Source: Aliishimia sp965656085 (GTDB lineage Bacteria > Pseudomonadota > Alphaproteobacteria > Rhodobacterales > Rhodobacteraceae). From it: a stretch of 64,000 bases of DNA. Within the stretch, counting starts at the first letter, position 1; every line of letters begins with the position of its first letter. The stretch covers positions 62,001 to 126,000 of the forward strand of contig CBFHJA010000004.1 in the NCBI GenBank assembly GCA_965656085.1, read 5' to 3'. The notes under the pieces were generated by a model that saw only the letters and a program-made list of their open reading frames with translations, ran no database searches and was not told the origin of the DNA. Both the position numbers and the translations under genes were made by a program. This document shows positions 8,644 through 16,892 of this stretch, one piece after another.

Positions 8644-8658
8644 TTAACAGGTAGTTAA
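8644..8658. promoter_or_regulatory. CtrA-type binding site (TTAA-N7-TTAA)
   Basis: TTAA-CAGGTAG-TTAA is a perfect match to the CtrA full-site pattern known from Caulobacter and Rhodobacterales. It lies in the 180-base gap between the divergently read-through neighbours, about 140 bases upstream of the ATG of the GGDEF/EAL gene. Confidence 0.55.
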
Positions 8659-8684
8659 AATGTCCGGGCTGCGCGGCGCGATGG

Positions 8685-10349
8685 CTAGCGCCGCCCCACC
8701 TGCCTGCAAATCAAAATGACCGGCAACAAGCCAATCGCCACGATCACCAACGACGGCATTGCGGCCCCTTCGAGCCTTTCGTCGCTCGCAAGCCGGTAGG
8801 CCTGCACCGCCAGCGTGTCGTAATTGAACGGGCGCATAATCAGCGTGGCAGGCAATTCCTTCATCACATCCACGAACACGATCAGCAAAGCGGTCAGCAG
8901 GCTGGGCGTCAGGATCGGCAGATGCACGCGCCTGAGCGTGCCGAACGGCCCCTGCCCGAGCGAGCGCGCCGCCGCATCCATATTGCCATGCACCCGCGCC
9001 TGCCCGCCCTCATAGGCCCCCAGCGCCGCCGCCAGAAACCGCACCATATACGCCGCGACCAGCAGCCAGATTGACCCGGTGATCAGGAGCCCTGTGGAAT
9101 AGTCGAAACGTGCGCGCATGAACGCATCGAGCGCATTGTCGAAGGCAGCGAACGGCACCAGAAGCCCCACGGCAATCACACCGCCCGGCACCGCATAGCC
9201 GAGCCGCGCCGCATAGCCCATCGCATGGCTCGTGCGCCCCGGCGCAAGGCGCTGCAGGAACCCGACGCCAATCGCCGCCGCCACGGTCAGGCACGCGGCA
9301 ATGCTCGCCAGCGTGAGCGAGTTCTGCATGAACCCGATATAGCGCCGCGAGAGCAGCGATTGCTCACTCTCCAATGCCATCACGGCCAAAGTGACCGCCG
9401 GAAGCAGGGCGCCGAAGAGAACGGGCAAAACGCAGAGCGTGAAGGCGATCCAGCGAGTCCCGCCGCGCAACTCCAGCGGGGCCATGGCCTGCGACGGGCG
9501 CGAGCCGTCATGATAGCGCGCCCGCCCGCGCTGGCTGCGCTCCAGAACGGCGAGCATGAGCGCAAACCCCAGCAGGCACAGCGCAAGCTGGGCCGCCGCA
9601 GCGCGGTCCGCCATGGAGAACCACGCCGTGTAGATTCCCGTCGCGAAGGTCTGAACCCCGAAATACGCAACCGTGCCGAAATCGGCGATGGTCTCCATCA
9701 CCGCGAGCAGCACCCCCGCCGCAATCGCGGGGCGCGCAAGTGGCAGCGAGACCCGGAAGAACGCCCCCCATGCTGACTTCCCAAGCGCCCGCGCCGCAAG
9801 AAAAGTCGCCCCCGATTGCGTCAGGAAAGACGCCCGCGCCATCAGGTAGACATAGGGGTAGAGCACCAGCGTCAGCATCGCCGCCGCGCCGCCCGTGGAG
9901 CGGATTTCCGGGAACCAGTAGTCGCGCGGCCCCCAGCCGGTCAGGTCCCGCAAAACCGTCTGCACGATGCCCGGATGGTCGAGCACATGGGTATAGGCAT
10001 AGGCCAGCACATAAGCCGGGAAGGCCAGCGGGAGCACCAGCAGCACTTCGAGCACGCGCACACCTGGGAAACGGGTCATCGTGACGAACCACGCCGCCCC
10101 GACGCCGATCGCGAAGCTGCCCATCGCAACCAGCAGGACAAGAACAAGCGTGGTTGCCGTGTAGCGCCCCAGAACGGTTTCAGCGAGATGCTGCACGGTG
10201 TCTGTGCCGCCGCTGAGCGCTGCGACGGCTACGGCGAGCATGGGCAGCAGGCACATCGCCGCAACGGCAAGAACGACGGCCCAAAGCGGGCGCGGCGCCC
10301 CGCGGCGGGCCCGTCTGAGCGGCGGAATATCGGTTGGCGTTGCGACCAT
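8685..10349 (-). CDS. Iron(III)-type ABC transporter permease, fused double domain
   Basis: A 554-residue inner-membrane protein with about twelve hydrophobic segments in two halves, each carrying the binding-protein-dependent permease loop (LPLARPAIAAGVLLAVMET in the first half; HLPILTPSLLTALLIVFVD in the second). This fused arrangement is that of FbpB/SfuB-type iron permeases, so ferric iron or a related ligand is the likely cargo. The ATG at 10349 follows GGGAG very closely; upstream in-frame starts would add an unlikely basic tail. No periplasmic binding protein or ATPase gene is adjacent. It is divergent from the MFS gene, with about 100 bases between. Confidence 0.88.
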   Translation of the reverse strand: MVATPTDIPPLRRARRGAPRPLWAVVLAVAAMCLLPMLAVAVAALSGGTDTVQHLAETVLGRYTATTLVLVLLVAMGSFAIGVGAAWFVTMTRFPGVRVLEVLLVLPLAFPAYVLAYAYTHVLDHPGIVQTVLRDLTGWGPRDYWFPEIRSTGGAAAMLTLVLYPYVYLMARASFLTQSGATFLAARALGKSAWGAFFRVSLPLARPAIAAGVLLAVMETIADFGTVAYFGVQTFATGIYTAWFSMADRAAAAQLALCLLGFALMLAVLERSQRGRARYHDGSRPSQAMAPLELRGGTRWIAFTLCVLPVLFGALLPAVTLAVMALESEQSLLSRRYIGFMQNSLTLASIAACLTVAAAIGVGFLQRLAPGRTSHAMGYAARLGYAVPGGVIAVGLLVPFAAFDNALDAFMRARFDYSTGLLITGSIWLLVAAYMVRFLAAALGAYEGGQARVHGNMDAAARSLGQGPFGTLRRVHLPILTPSLLTALLIVFVDVMKELPATLIMRPFNYDTLAVQAYRLASDERLEGAAMPSLVIVAIGLLPVILICRQVGRR

Positions 10350-10446
10350 GCTCCCTGTTCTGGAGTATTTTTGTCGGAATGAAAAGCGCCTGCGCACCCG
10401 CGCAATTGTCGCTTCCAATGCGCCCGAAGACTGCTACACCGGCACG

Positions 10447-11640
10447 ATGGAGCGCAATATCCGCCTGTACCCGTGGTTCGAATTCTGCCGCAACCTGTTG
10501 TTCTGGCAGGCCACATGGTTCCTGTATTTCCAAAGCAACCTCACCGCTGCCGAGGCGATCTTGCTCTACGCGGTCTATGATCTGTCCACGACTGTGCTGG
10601 AAGTGCCCTCGGGCTACTTGTCGGACCGGATCGGGCGGCGGATCACACTGAGCCTTGCGGGCCTGTTCTCACTGACGGCCATGCTTGTGCTGGCCACTGC
10701 GAGCAGTTTCGCGCTCTTCGCGCTCGCGCAAATTCTGCTCGGCGCCGGGATGGCCTTCGTGTCGGGCACCAACAGCGCGCTGCTCTACGAATCGCTGGAG
10801 GCGACGGGTCAGGGCACGCAGATCGAGGCGCAGAACGTGACCGCGTGGCGCTACGGTTTCTCCGCGCTGGCCCTGTCGGCGGTGCTCGGCGGGGTGGCGG
10901 CGCTTTGGTGGCCGGCCCTGCCCTTCGTTGCATCCGCACTGGCCTTTGCCGTGATGCTCGCGATCACGCTGCGCTTCACCGAGCCGCCGCATGCCGACCG
11001 CGTTGCCTCGGAATGGGGCCGCTTGCGCGAGTTGGGCGCGGAGTTTCGCACCCCCGCTCTGCGCTGGCTCTTCGCGTTGGGCGTGCTGATGTATGGCTTT
11101 TCCCACATCCCCTTCGTGTTCGGCCAACCGTATATCGCCGATGCCCTCGCCCGCGCGGATCTGAGCGCCGATGCTCCATTGGTCTCGGGCGTTGTCACGG
11201 CGCTGATGATGGGCGTGTCGCTGCTGACCTCTATGGTCGCGCCGGGCCTGCGGAAACGAGTCGGGCTGGGCGCGCTGCTGCTGGTCGCCTTCGCCATGCA
11301 GGTCGGGCTTGCGGCGGCGCTCAGCCTGACCGGTTCGGCGCTCGCGATCGGTTTCTTGCTGTTGCGCATGGTGCCCGATTCGCTCTCCACCCCGTTCATC
11401 ATCGCGCATATCCAGCCGCTGCTGGGCGATGACAGCCGCGCCACGTTCCTGTCGCTCAAAAGTCTGTTGGGCCGTCTTGTTTTTGCCGCATCGCTTGGCT
11501 TTGCGGCTCTGAGCACGGGCACGGTCGACGAGATGACCCGCGCCGAATTGCAAACCGTCCTGATGGCCTACGCGCTCGGCGGCGCGGTCTGCCTGATCAC
11601 GTTGGCATTGACGCTCCGACGGTCAGATCTGCGGGACTGA
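10447..11640 (+). CDS. MFS transporter
   Basis: A 397-residue membrane protein of the major facilitator superfamily with about twelve hydrophobic helices. The loop between helices 2 and 3 carries the family motif GYLSDRIGRRITLSLAG at about 56-72. The substrate cannot be told from sequence; the N-terminus (RLYPWFEFCRNLLFWQATWF) resembles a group of bacterial drug/unknown MFS proteins. The ATG at 10447 fits the start of helix 1 although no strong ribosome site is seen. It is divergent from the iron-type permease and convergent with the PaaK-like ligase. Confidence 0.85.
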   Translation: MERNIRLYPWFEFCRNLLFWQATWFLYFQSNLTAAEAILLYAVYDLSTTVLEVPSGYLSDRIGRRITLSLAGLFSLTAMLVLATASSFALFALAQILLGAGMAFVSGTNSALLYESLEATGQGTQIEAQNVTAWRYGFSALALSAVLGGVAALWWPALPFVASALAFAVMLAITLRFTEPPHADRVASEWGRLRELGAEFRTPALRWLFALGVLMYGFSHIPFVFGQPYIADALARADLSADAPLVSGVVTALMMGVSLLTSMVAPGLRKRVGLGALLLVAFAMQVGLAAALSLTGSALAIGFLLLRMVPDSLSTPFIIAHIQPLLGDDSRATFLSLKSLLGRLVFAASLGFAALSTGTVDEMTRAELQTVLMAYALGGAVCLITLALTLRRSDLRD

Positions 11641-11668
11641 AGCGCTTGAGACCAGACGCAACCGCGCC

Positions 11669-12886
11669 CTACTCGTAGGACCGGGTATCCTCGATCACGA
11701 GCCCGTCCTTGGGCAGGCTCCCCGGAGCGACGATGTCCACGGCACCTTTGAGCTTCAGAATGTCCTTCACGGAGGCATCGAAATCCGCAGCCGTGCCGCC
11801 GGTGGCTTCCAGCCGCACGGTCATGGTGTCCTGCTCGCCTTCCCGCCCCGCGATGACCCGCGCCTTGACGATCTCCGGATGCTTGGCCACGAGCTGCGCG
11901 ACCTGCTCGGGGCGCACGAACATCCCCTTGATCTTGGTGGTCTGATCGGCGCGGCCCATCCAGCCCTTGATCCGCAGATTGGTGCGCCCGCAGGGGCTTT
12001 GCCCGGGCAGCACCGCGCTCAGATCGCCTGTTGCGAAGCGAATGAGCGGATAGTCGGGGTTGAGCGTGGTCACCACGACCTCGCCGACCTCGCCCTCGGG
12101 CACCGGATCGCCGGTGCCGGGCGTGACGATCTCCACCAGAACGCCCTCATCCACAATGAGCCCCTCCATCGCCGCGCTTTCATAGGCGATGTTCCCCAGA
12201 TCAGCCGTCGCATAGCATTGCAGACAGGTGATCCCCCGATCCGCATACTCCTGCCGCAGGGAGGGGAAGAGCGCCCCGCCCCCGACGGCGGCCTTGGTGA
12301 TCCGCAGCCGCGCGCCCATCTCATCGGCCTTGTCGAGAATGACCTTGAGATAGTCCGGCGTACCGGCATAGGCGGTGCAGCCGATATCGGCGGCGGCCTG
12401 CACCTGCAATTCGGTCTGCCCGGTTCCGGCGGGCAAAACCCCGGCCCCAACGGCGGTGGCCCCGTTCTCGAACATGATCCCCGCGGGCGTGAGATGATAG
12501 GAAAAGCAGTTCTGCACGATGTCGCTGGTTCCAATCCCCACCGCGTGCAGGAACCGCGCGAAACGCCACCAATCCTTGCTGTCGTGACTACCGGGCTCGT
12601 AGATTGGTCCGGGGCTCTGAAAGACGTGGCTGAACTGGCTGACCCCGGAGGTGAAGCCGCCAAAAGGCGGCGCGGCTTTCTGCGCCGCACCCAGATCGGA
12701 TTTCCGCAACACCGGCAGCGCCGCCAGATCGGTCACGGACCGGATTTTCATCGCATCCACGCCCGCGAGACTTGTCGCATAGCCCGCCATGGTCTGCGCG
12801 CGCCCGATCTGATCCGGCAGGGCCGTGCTCAGGTCTTTCGCGCGCTGCGCGGTGCTCCGGGTTTCAAGATCATCATAAAAGCTCAT
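11669..12886 (-). CDS. Phenylacetate-CoA ligase-like AMP-forming ligase
   Basis: A 405-residue adenylate-forming enzyme of the PaaK group. It should activate a carboxylic acid to an acyl-CoA using ATP. Seen features are the adenylate-binding YAGTPDYLKV region near residue 175, the NPDYPLIRFATGDLSA stretch near 290 (Asp that contacts ribose) and the C-terminal subdomain RADQTTKIKGMFVRPEQVA. GAGG lies upstream of the ATG. It is the last gene of the liv-type transporter module. True phenylacetate enzymes sit with paa genes, which are absent, so the substrate is open; the neighbouring importer probably supplies it. Confidence 0.85.
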   Translation of the reverse strand: MSFYDDLETRSTAQRAKDLSTALPDQIGRAQTMAGYATSLAGVDAMKIRSVTDLAALPVLRKSDLGAAQKAAPPFGGFTSGVSQFSHVFQSPGPIYEPGSHDSKDWWRFARFLHAVGIGTSDIVQNCFSYHLTPAGIMFENGATAVGAGVLPAGTGQTELQVQAAADIGCTAYAGTPDYLKVILDKADEMGARLRITKAAVGGGALFPSLRQEYADRGITCLQCYATADLGNIAYESAAMEGLIVDEGVLVEIVTPGTGDPVPEGEVGEVVVTTLNPDYPLIRFATGDLSAVLPGQSPCGRTNLRIKGWMGRADQTTKIKGMFVRPEQVAQLVAKHPEIVKARVIAGREGEQDTMTVRLEATGGTAADFDASVKDILKLKGAVDIVAPGSLPKDGLVIEDTRSYE

Positions 12887-12934
12887 GCGCCGACCTCATC
12901 AACAGGGCCCCCGCCCCTGTTTTCGTTTGGCTAG

Positions 12935-12975
12935 AAATATCCCGGGGGGTCTGGGGGGCTGGCCCTCCAGCGCAA
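12935..12975. repeat. G-rich dispersed intergenic repeat, copy 1
   Basis: The stretch AAATATCCCGGGGGGTCTGG and its continuation with GGCTGGCCCTCC resembles the sequence at 16374-16418 (GAATATACTCCGGGGTCCGG). Both lie between genes of the liv module, at a gene end. Elements of this look are common in Rhodobacteraceae intergenic DNA. Confidence 0.4.
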
Positions 12976-12976
12976 T

Positions 12977-13801
12977 TTAGCTCAGCCAACGCTTCCGGCG
13001 GCGATAGGAGCGCACGTCGCGGAAGGACTTCCGTCCCTCATCGGACACCCCGAGGTAAAATTCTTTCACATCGGGGTTTTCCCGAAGTTCCGCGGCCGGG
13101 CCTTCCATCACAACGCGGCCCGACTCGAGGATATAGCCGTGATGCGCGAAGCGCAGCGCAACGTTGGTGTTTTGCTCGGCGAGCAGGAAGGTCACGCCCT
13201 CGTTCTCGTTCACCGATTTCACGATCTCGAAGATCTGCTCCACAAGCTGCGGGGCGAGGCCCATGGAGGGCTCATCGAGCAGGATCGTCTCGGGCTTTGA
13301 CATGAGCGCCCGCCCGATTGCAGTCATCTGCTGCTCACCGCCGGAGGTGTAGCCCGCTTGCGATTTCCGCCGCTCGCGCAGACGCGGGAAATAGTCATAG
13401 ACCATCTCCAGATCGGCTGCGATAGCGCCCTTGCCGTCGGCGCGCGTATAGGCCCCGGTCAGAAGGTTTTCCTCAACCGTGAGGTGCTCAAAACAGTGGC
13501 GGCCTTCCATGACCTGCACCACGCCCATCTTCACCAGATCGGCTGGATCCATATGCGCGGTTTTCTTGCCCTGATAGGTGATCGACCCCTTGGTGACCTC
13601 ACCGCGCTCGGACGCGAGCAGGCCGGAAATGGCCTTCAGTGTCGTGGTCTTGCCCGCGCCATTGCCGCCCAGAAGCGCAGTGATCCCGCCCTTGGGCACG
13701 GACAGCGACACACCCTTCAAGACGAGGATCACGTGATTGTAGATCACCTCGATATTGTTGACTTGCAAGACTGTTTCCCGAGCCTCTGTCGCGTCCAACA
13801 T
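12977..13801 (-). CDS. livF: Branched-chain-type ABC transporter ATP-binding protein LivF
   Basis: A 274-residue cytosolic ATPase. Walker A is GGNGAGKTT at 45-53, the ABC signature is TSGGEQQ, Walker B is TILLDEPSMGLAP and the switch His region is LLAEQNTNVALRFAHHGY. It pairs with LivG to drive the LivH-LivM channel. The basic C-terminal tail (SYRRRKRWLS) extends past the normal LivF end. A ribosome site (GAGGA) precedes the ATG. It is separated from the binding-protein gene by a strong hairpin, so its expression is probably lower than that of the binding protein. Confidence 0.95.
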   Translation of the reverse strand: MLDATEARETVLQVNNIEVIYNHVILVLKGVSLSVPKGGITALLGGNGAGKTTTLKAISGLLASERGEVTKGSITYQGKKTAHMDPADLVKMGVVQVMEGRHCFEHLTVEENLLTGAYTRADGKGAIAADLEMVYDYFPRLRERRKSQAGYTSGGEQQMTAIGRALMSKPETILLDEPSMGLAPQLVEQIFEIVKSVNENEGVTFLLAEQNTNVALRFAHHGYILESGRVVMEGPAAELRENPDVKEFYLGVSDEGRKSFRDVRSYRRRKRWLS

Positions 13802-13870
13802 CTGCGTGTTCCTCGTTTGAAACCGAGGCGCGTGGCCCCGTTGTGCTATTCGTCAAAAATGCTTTGAAGT

Positions 13871-13899
13871 CCGGCGGCAGACACGAGGTCCGCCGCCGG
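13871..13899 (-). terminator. Strong hairpin between the binding-protein gene and livF
   Basis: CCGGCGGCAGAC (13871-13882) pairs with GTCCGCCGCCGG (13888-13899) around a 5-base loop with one mismatch. There is no T-run on the minus strand, so it is more likely an mRNA 3'-end stabiliser or partial attenuator than a full terminator. Such hairpins are common just after genes for abundant periplasmic binding proteins. Confidence 0.55.
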
Positions 13900-13912
13900 T
13901 ATGTCAACGCGC

Positions 13913-15193
13913 TCAGTTACACTGCGGCGCGATGTTGTTCTCGGCCGCATAGGCCGCACTGTCTTCTTCGATCAGCGCGTTGATGACATCGCCATCGGTC
14001 GGCTTGAAATCGGAGATCAGGTTCCATTCGCCCGCAGCCGCATCCCATTGGGTGACACCGACAAGGGCGTTGCCGCCGTGGTTTTCACAGGACACGGTGA
14101 ATTCCGGCCCGAAATTCGGAAGGCCCAGCTCGGCCATCTTCGCCTCGGTGATTTCCAGCGCTTCCATCCCATCGCGCATCATCGCGGGGGTGATCTGCCC
14201 GGTACCATGGATTTCCTGCGCTTTCTTGGCGGCTTCCGCTGCGAGCATCGCCGCGTAGAGACCGCGGTTGTAGAGCACCGTGCCAGCCTGATCGCCTGCG
14301 CCTGCTGCCAGACCCTTGTCATAGACGTGGGTCTTGAGATCGTCGAAGATCGGGTAGTCGTCGCCCACACCGTGGAAAGTCAGAGCCTTGTAGCCATCGG
14401 CTGCATCGCCTGCGGGCAGCACGTCGTTCTCAGAGCCGGACCACCAGATGCCGATGAAGTTCTCCATCGGGAAACGCACGTTGGCGGCTTCCTGAATGGC
14501 GACTTGGTTCATCACGCCCCAGCCCCACATGACCACGAAATCCGGACGCTCGCGGCGGATTTGCAGCCATTGCGACTTTTGCTCCTGACCGGGGTGATCC
14601 ACGGCGAGCGGCAGCAGCGTGAAGCCGTGCTTCTTGCCAAGCTCTTCCAGCGTGCGGATCGGCTCCTTGCCATAGGCGGAGTTGTGATAGACGAGCGCGA
14701 TGGTCTTGCCGCTCAGATCGCCCCCGTTGCTCTCCAGCAGGTAGTTGACCGCACCGGAGGCGCCATCCCAGTAGTTCGCTGGGTAGTTGAAGACGTGGCT
14801 GAACACATTGCCGTTCTTGGCTGAGGTCCGGCCATATCCCATCGAGTGGATCGGGATCCCGTCGGCAGTCGCTTTGGGGATCAGCTGGTAGGTGATGCCG
14901 GTGGAGAGCGGCTGATACACCAGAGAGCCTTCGCCCTTCGTGGCCTCGTAGCATTCCACACCTTTTTCGGTGTTGTAGCCGGTTTCGCACTCGATCATGC
15001 GAACCGGGATGCCGCCGATCCCCCCGTCACGCTCGTTGAGCATGGTGAAATAGTCGGCATAGCCATCCGCGAAGGGAATGCCGTTCGCGGCATAGGGCCC
15101 GGTGCGGTAGCTCAGCGACGGGAACACGAGGTCCGCCATCGCCGGGGCCGCGGCCATCAAGGCGGCGATTGTGTAGGTTGCGAGTTTCTTCAT
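13913..15193 (-). CDS. Periplasmic substrate-binding protein of a branched-chain-type ABC importer
   Basis: A 426-residue exported protein with a signal peptide at 1-21 (MKKLATYTIAALMAAAPAMA) and a type-I periplasmic binding fold. Segments such as YRTGPYAANGIPFADGYADY, IPIHSMGYGRTSA and FVVMWGWGVMNQVA belong to the LivK-like group found with acyl-CoA ligases rather than to classical leucine binders. The start is set by a strong GGGAGGAAAC ribosome site. It lies between livM and livF in the module and is probably its most highly expressed gene, given the hairpin just downstream. The ligand is not known; the adjoining CoA ligases suggest an organic acid. Confidence 0.92.
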   Translation of the reverse strand: MKKLATYTIAALMAAAPAMADLVFPSLSYRTGPYAANGIPFADGYADYFTMLNERDGGIGGIPVRMIECETGYNTEKGVECYEATKGEGSLVYQPLSTGITYQLIPKATADGIPIHSMGYGRTSAKNGNVFSHVFNYPANYWDGASGAVNYLLESNGGDLSGKTIALVYHNSAYGKEPIRTLEELGKKHGFTLLPLAVDHPGQEQKSQWLQIRRERPDFVVMWGWGVMNQVAIQEAANVRFPMENFIGIWWSGSENDVLPAGDAADGYKALTFHGVGDDYPIFDDLKTHVYDKGLAAGAGDQAGTVLYNRGLYAAMLAAEAAKKAQEIHGTGQITPAMMRDGMEALEITEAKMAELGLPNFGPEFTVSCENHGGNALVGVTQWDAAAGEWNLISDFKPTDGDVINALIEEDSAAYAAENNIAPQCN

Positions 15194-15246
15194 CGAATGT
15201 TTCCTCCCATAGGTTTTATTTGGTTCGATGTTACGTACACGTGCAG

Positions 15247-15265
15247 GGTGGGCAATTTGCCCACC
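15247..15265. repeat. GGTGGGCA palindrome, copy 1
   Basis: GGTGGGCA-ATT-TGCCCACC is a perfect 8-bp inverted repeat in the livM to binding-protein gap. The same palindrome occurs at 55364-55382 and 55450-55468. It is a small dispersed element of a type frequent in this family, able to fold in the mRNA. Confidence 0.6.
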
Positions 15266-15269
15266 AATA

Positions 15270-16346
15270 TCAATGCGGGAACGGCCAGAGCCGCAGCTTC
15301 TCCTTCGCCACGCGCCACAGCTGCGCGATCCCATGTGGCTCCAGAATAAGGAACATCACGATCAGTCCTCCCACGATCACGAGGTTCAGGTGCGCCACGA
15401 TATCCGTCGGCCACCCAAACAGGTCCACGCCCACCAGCTTAAGCACAACGGGCAGAACCACAAGGAAGGCCGCACCGGCAAAGCTACCGAAGATAGAGCC
15501 GAGCCCGCCGATGATGATCATGAACAGCACAATGAACGACTTCTGAATGCCGAACACCTCGCCAACCTCGACCGCGCCGAGATAGACCGCGAAAAACAGC
15601 GCCCCCGAAATCCCCACAAAGAAGGACGACAGCGCGAAGGCGGTGAGCTTGGCTTTCAGCGGGTTCACCCCGATGATCTCGGCCGCGATGTCCATGTCCC
15701 GGATCGCCATCCACTCGCGGCCCAATGAGCCGCGCGTGAGGTTGCGCGCCAGCACCCCGCAGAGGAACACGAAGACCAGACAGATCATATACATCGCCCA
15801 TGGCTCCACGTTCGGGCCGGTGACCGGCACGCCAAACACGAAGCGCTCGGGTGCATTGATCTGACCTGAAGCCGAGTAGTTGTAGAACCAGGCGACCTTG
15901 TTGAAGAGCCACACAAGGAAGAACTGCGCGGCGAGGGTGGCCACCGCGAGGTAAAACCCCTTGATCCTGAGCGAGGGAAGCCCGAAGGCAGTCCCGACCG
16001 CTGCGGTGATGCCGCCCGCCAGAAAGATGTGAATGATGATGTTCACGTCCGGGAACGCGGTCATGAGCTTGTAGCAGGCATAAGCGCCCACCGCCATGAA
16101 GCCGCCGGTGCCAAGCGAGACCTGCCCGCAATAGCCCGTAAGGATGTTAAGCCCGATGGCGGCGATCGCATAGATCAGGAACGGGACCAGAATGGCGTTG
16201 ACCCAGTAGTCGTTGACCAGAAAGGGCACGACGGCAAAAGCAACGGCCAGCACCGCATAGTAGCGATAGCGGTCGAATTTGATCGGGAAGGTCTGGCTGT
16301 CATCCCGATAGGTGGTGCTGAAGTCTCCAGCCTCACGGTAGAACAT
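15270..16346 (-). CDS. livM: Branched-chain-type ABC transporter permease LivM
   Basis: A 358-residue inner-membrane permease with about nine hydrophobic segments. Family marks are LNILTGYCGQVSLGTGGFMAVGAY near residue 70, SLRIKGFYLAVATLAAQFF near 125 and the coupling-loop region GREWMAIRDMDIAAEIIGV near 210 that contacts the ATPase. A good ribosome site (GGAGGG) precedes the ATG. It forms the channel with LivH. The short plus-strand SHOCT-like gene separates it from livH, an unusual interruption. Confidence 0.95.
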   Translation of the reverse strand: MFYREAGDFSTTYRDDSQTFPIKFDRYRYYAVLAVAFAVVPFLVNDYWVNAILVPFLIYAIAAIGLNILTGYCGQVSLGTGGFMAVGAYACYKLMTAFPDVNIIIHIFLAGGITAAVGTAFGLPSLRIKGFYLAVATLAAQFFLVWLFNKVAWFYNYSASGQINAPERFVFGVPVTGPNVEPWAMYMICLVFVFLCGVLARNLTRGSLGREWMAIRDMDIAAEIIGVNPLKAKLTAFALSSFFVGISGALFFAVYLGAVEVGEVFGIQKSFIVLFMIIIGGLGSIFGSFAGAAFLVVLPVVLKLVGVDLFGWPTDIVAHLNLVIVGGLIVMFLILEPHGIAQLWRVAKEKLRLWPFPH

Positions 16347-16373
16347 TAGCGTAGCCCTCCTGCTTCACTTAGC

Positions 16374-16418
16374 TGAATATACTCCGGGGTCCGGGGCAGC
16401 GCCCCGGTCCGGCGGGGA
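16374..16418. repeat. G-rich dispersed intergenic repeat, copy 2
   Basis: GAATATACTCCGGGGTCCGG followed by GGCAGCGCCCCGGTCC; GGGGC and GCCCC arms can pair. It resembles the element at 12935-12975 and lies upstream of livM, between it and the plus-strand SHOCT-like gene. Confidence 0.4.
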
Positions 16419-16505
16419 TTAACCATGCCCCACGGTTTCCCGCTTTTGCCATATTTCCACCCCGTCCCTGCGGCACGACAACCGTGGGAAATGGGAGTGT
16501 GCGGC

Positions 16506-16889
16506 ATGACCGCCATTTTGAAGGATTTGCGGTCGCTGAAAGCGGCCCGTGACCGGGGTGAGATCACCCCGGAGCAATATGCACGCGCCGAAATGGTGCT
16601 GCACGGCATGGTCGAGGAGGCTGTGCTCGATGTCGAGCCGGCGCCGGCTGCGACCCGTCCTGCGCCGGGCCGGGTCGAACGTCCCGCCACAAGATCGCCC
16701 GCACCGCCGCCCACGACACCGCCGGCACCCGCCGGTGCTTGGGAGACCGCGCTCATGGTGGCCGCCGGGCTGGCCGCGCTGACGATGCTCTTCGCGGTGC
16801 TGATCGGAAGCCTGACGCTCGCGCTGACCTTGCTGGTCACGCTGATCGCCGCCGGCACGGTCTGGGCACTCAAGCATCTCGATGAATAG
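16506..16889 (+). CDS. Small SHOCT-like membrane protein inserted in the liv module
   Basis: A 127-residue protein. Residues 4-38 (LKDLRSLKAARDRGEITPEQY) look like a SHOCT-type helical hairpin. A Pro/Ala-rich linker follows, then two close hydrophobic helices at about 80-122. SHOCT motifs are often found at the ends of membrane proteins and mediate oligomer contacts; no enzymatic function is implied. The ATG at 16506 has GGGAG 8 bases upstream. It is on the opposite strand to the whole liv module, between livM and livH, and ends 3 bases from the livH stop. Its role is unknown. Confidence 0.62.
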   Translation: MTAILKDLRSLKAARDRGEITPEQYARAEMVLHGMVEEAVLDVEPAPAATRPAPGRVERPATRSPAPPPTTPPAPAGAWETALMVAAGLAALTMLFAVLIGSLTLALTLLVTLIAAGTVWALKHLDE

Positions 16890-16892
16890 AGA

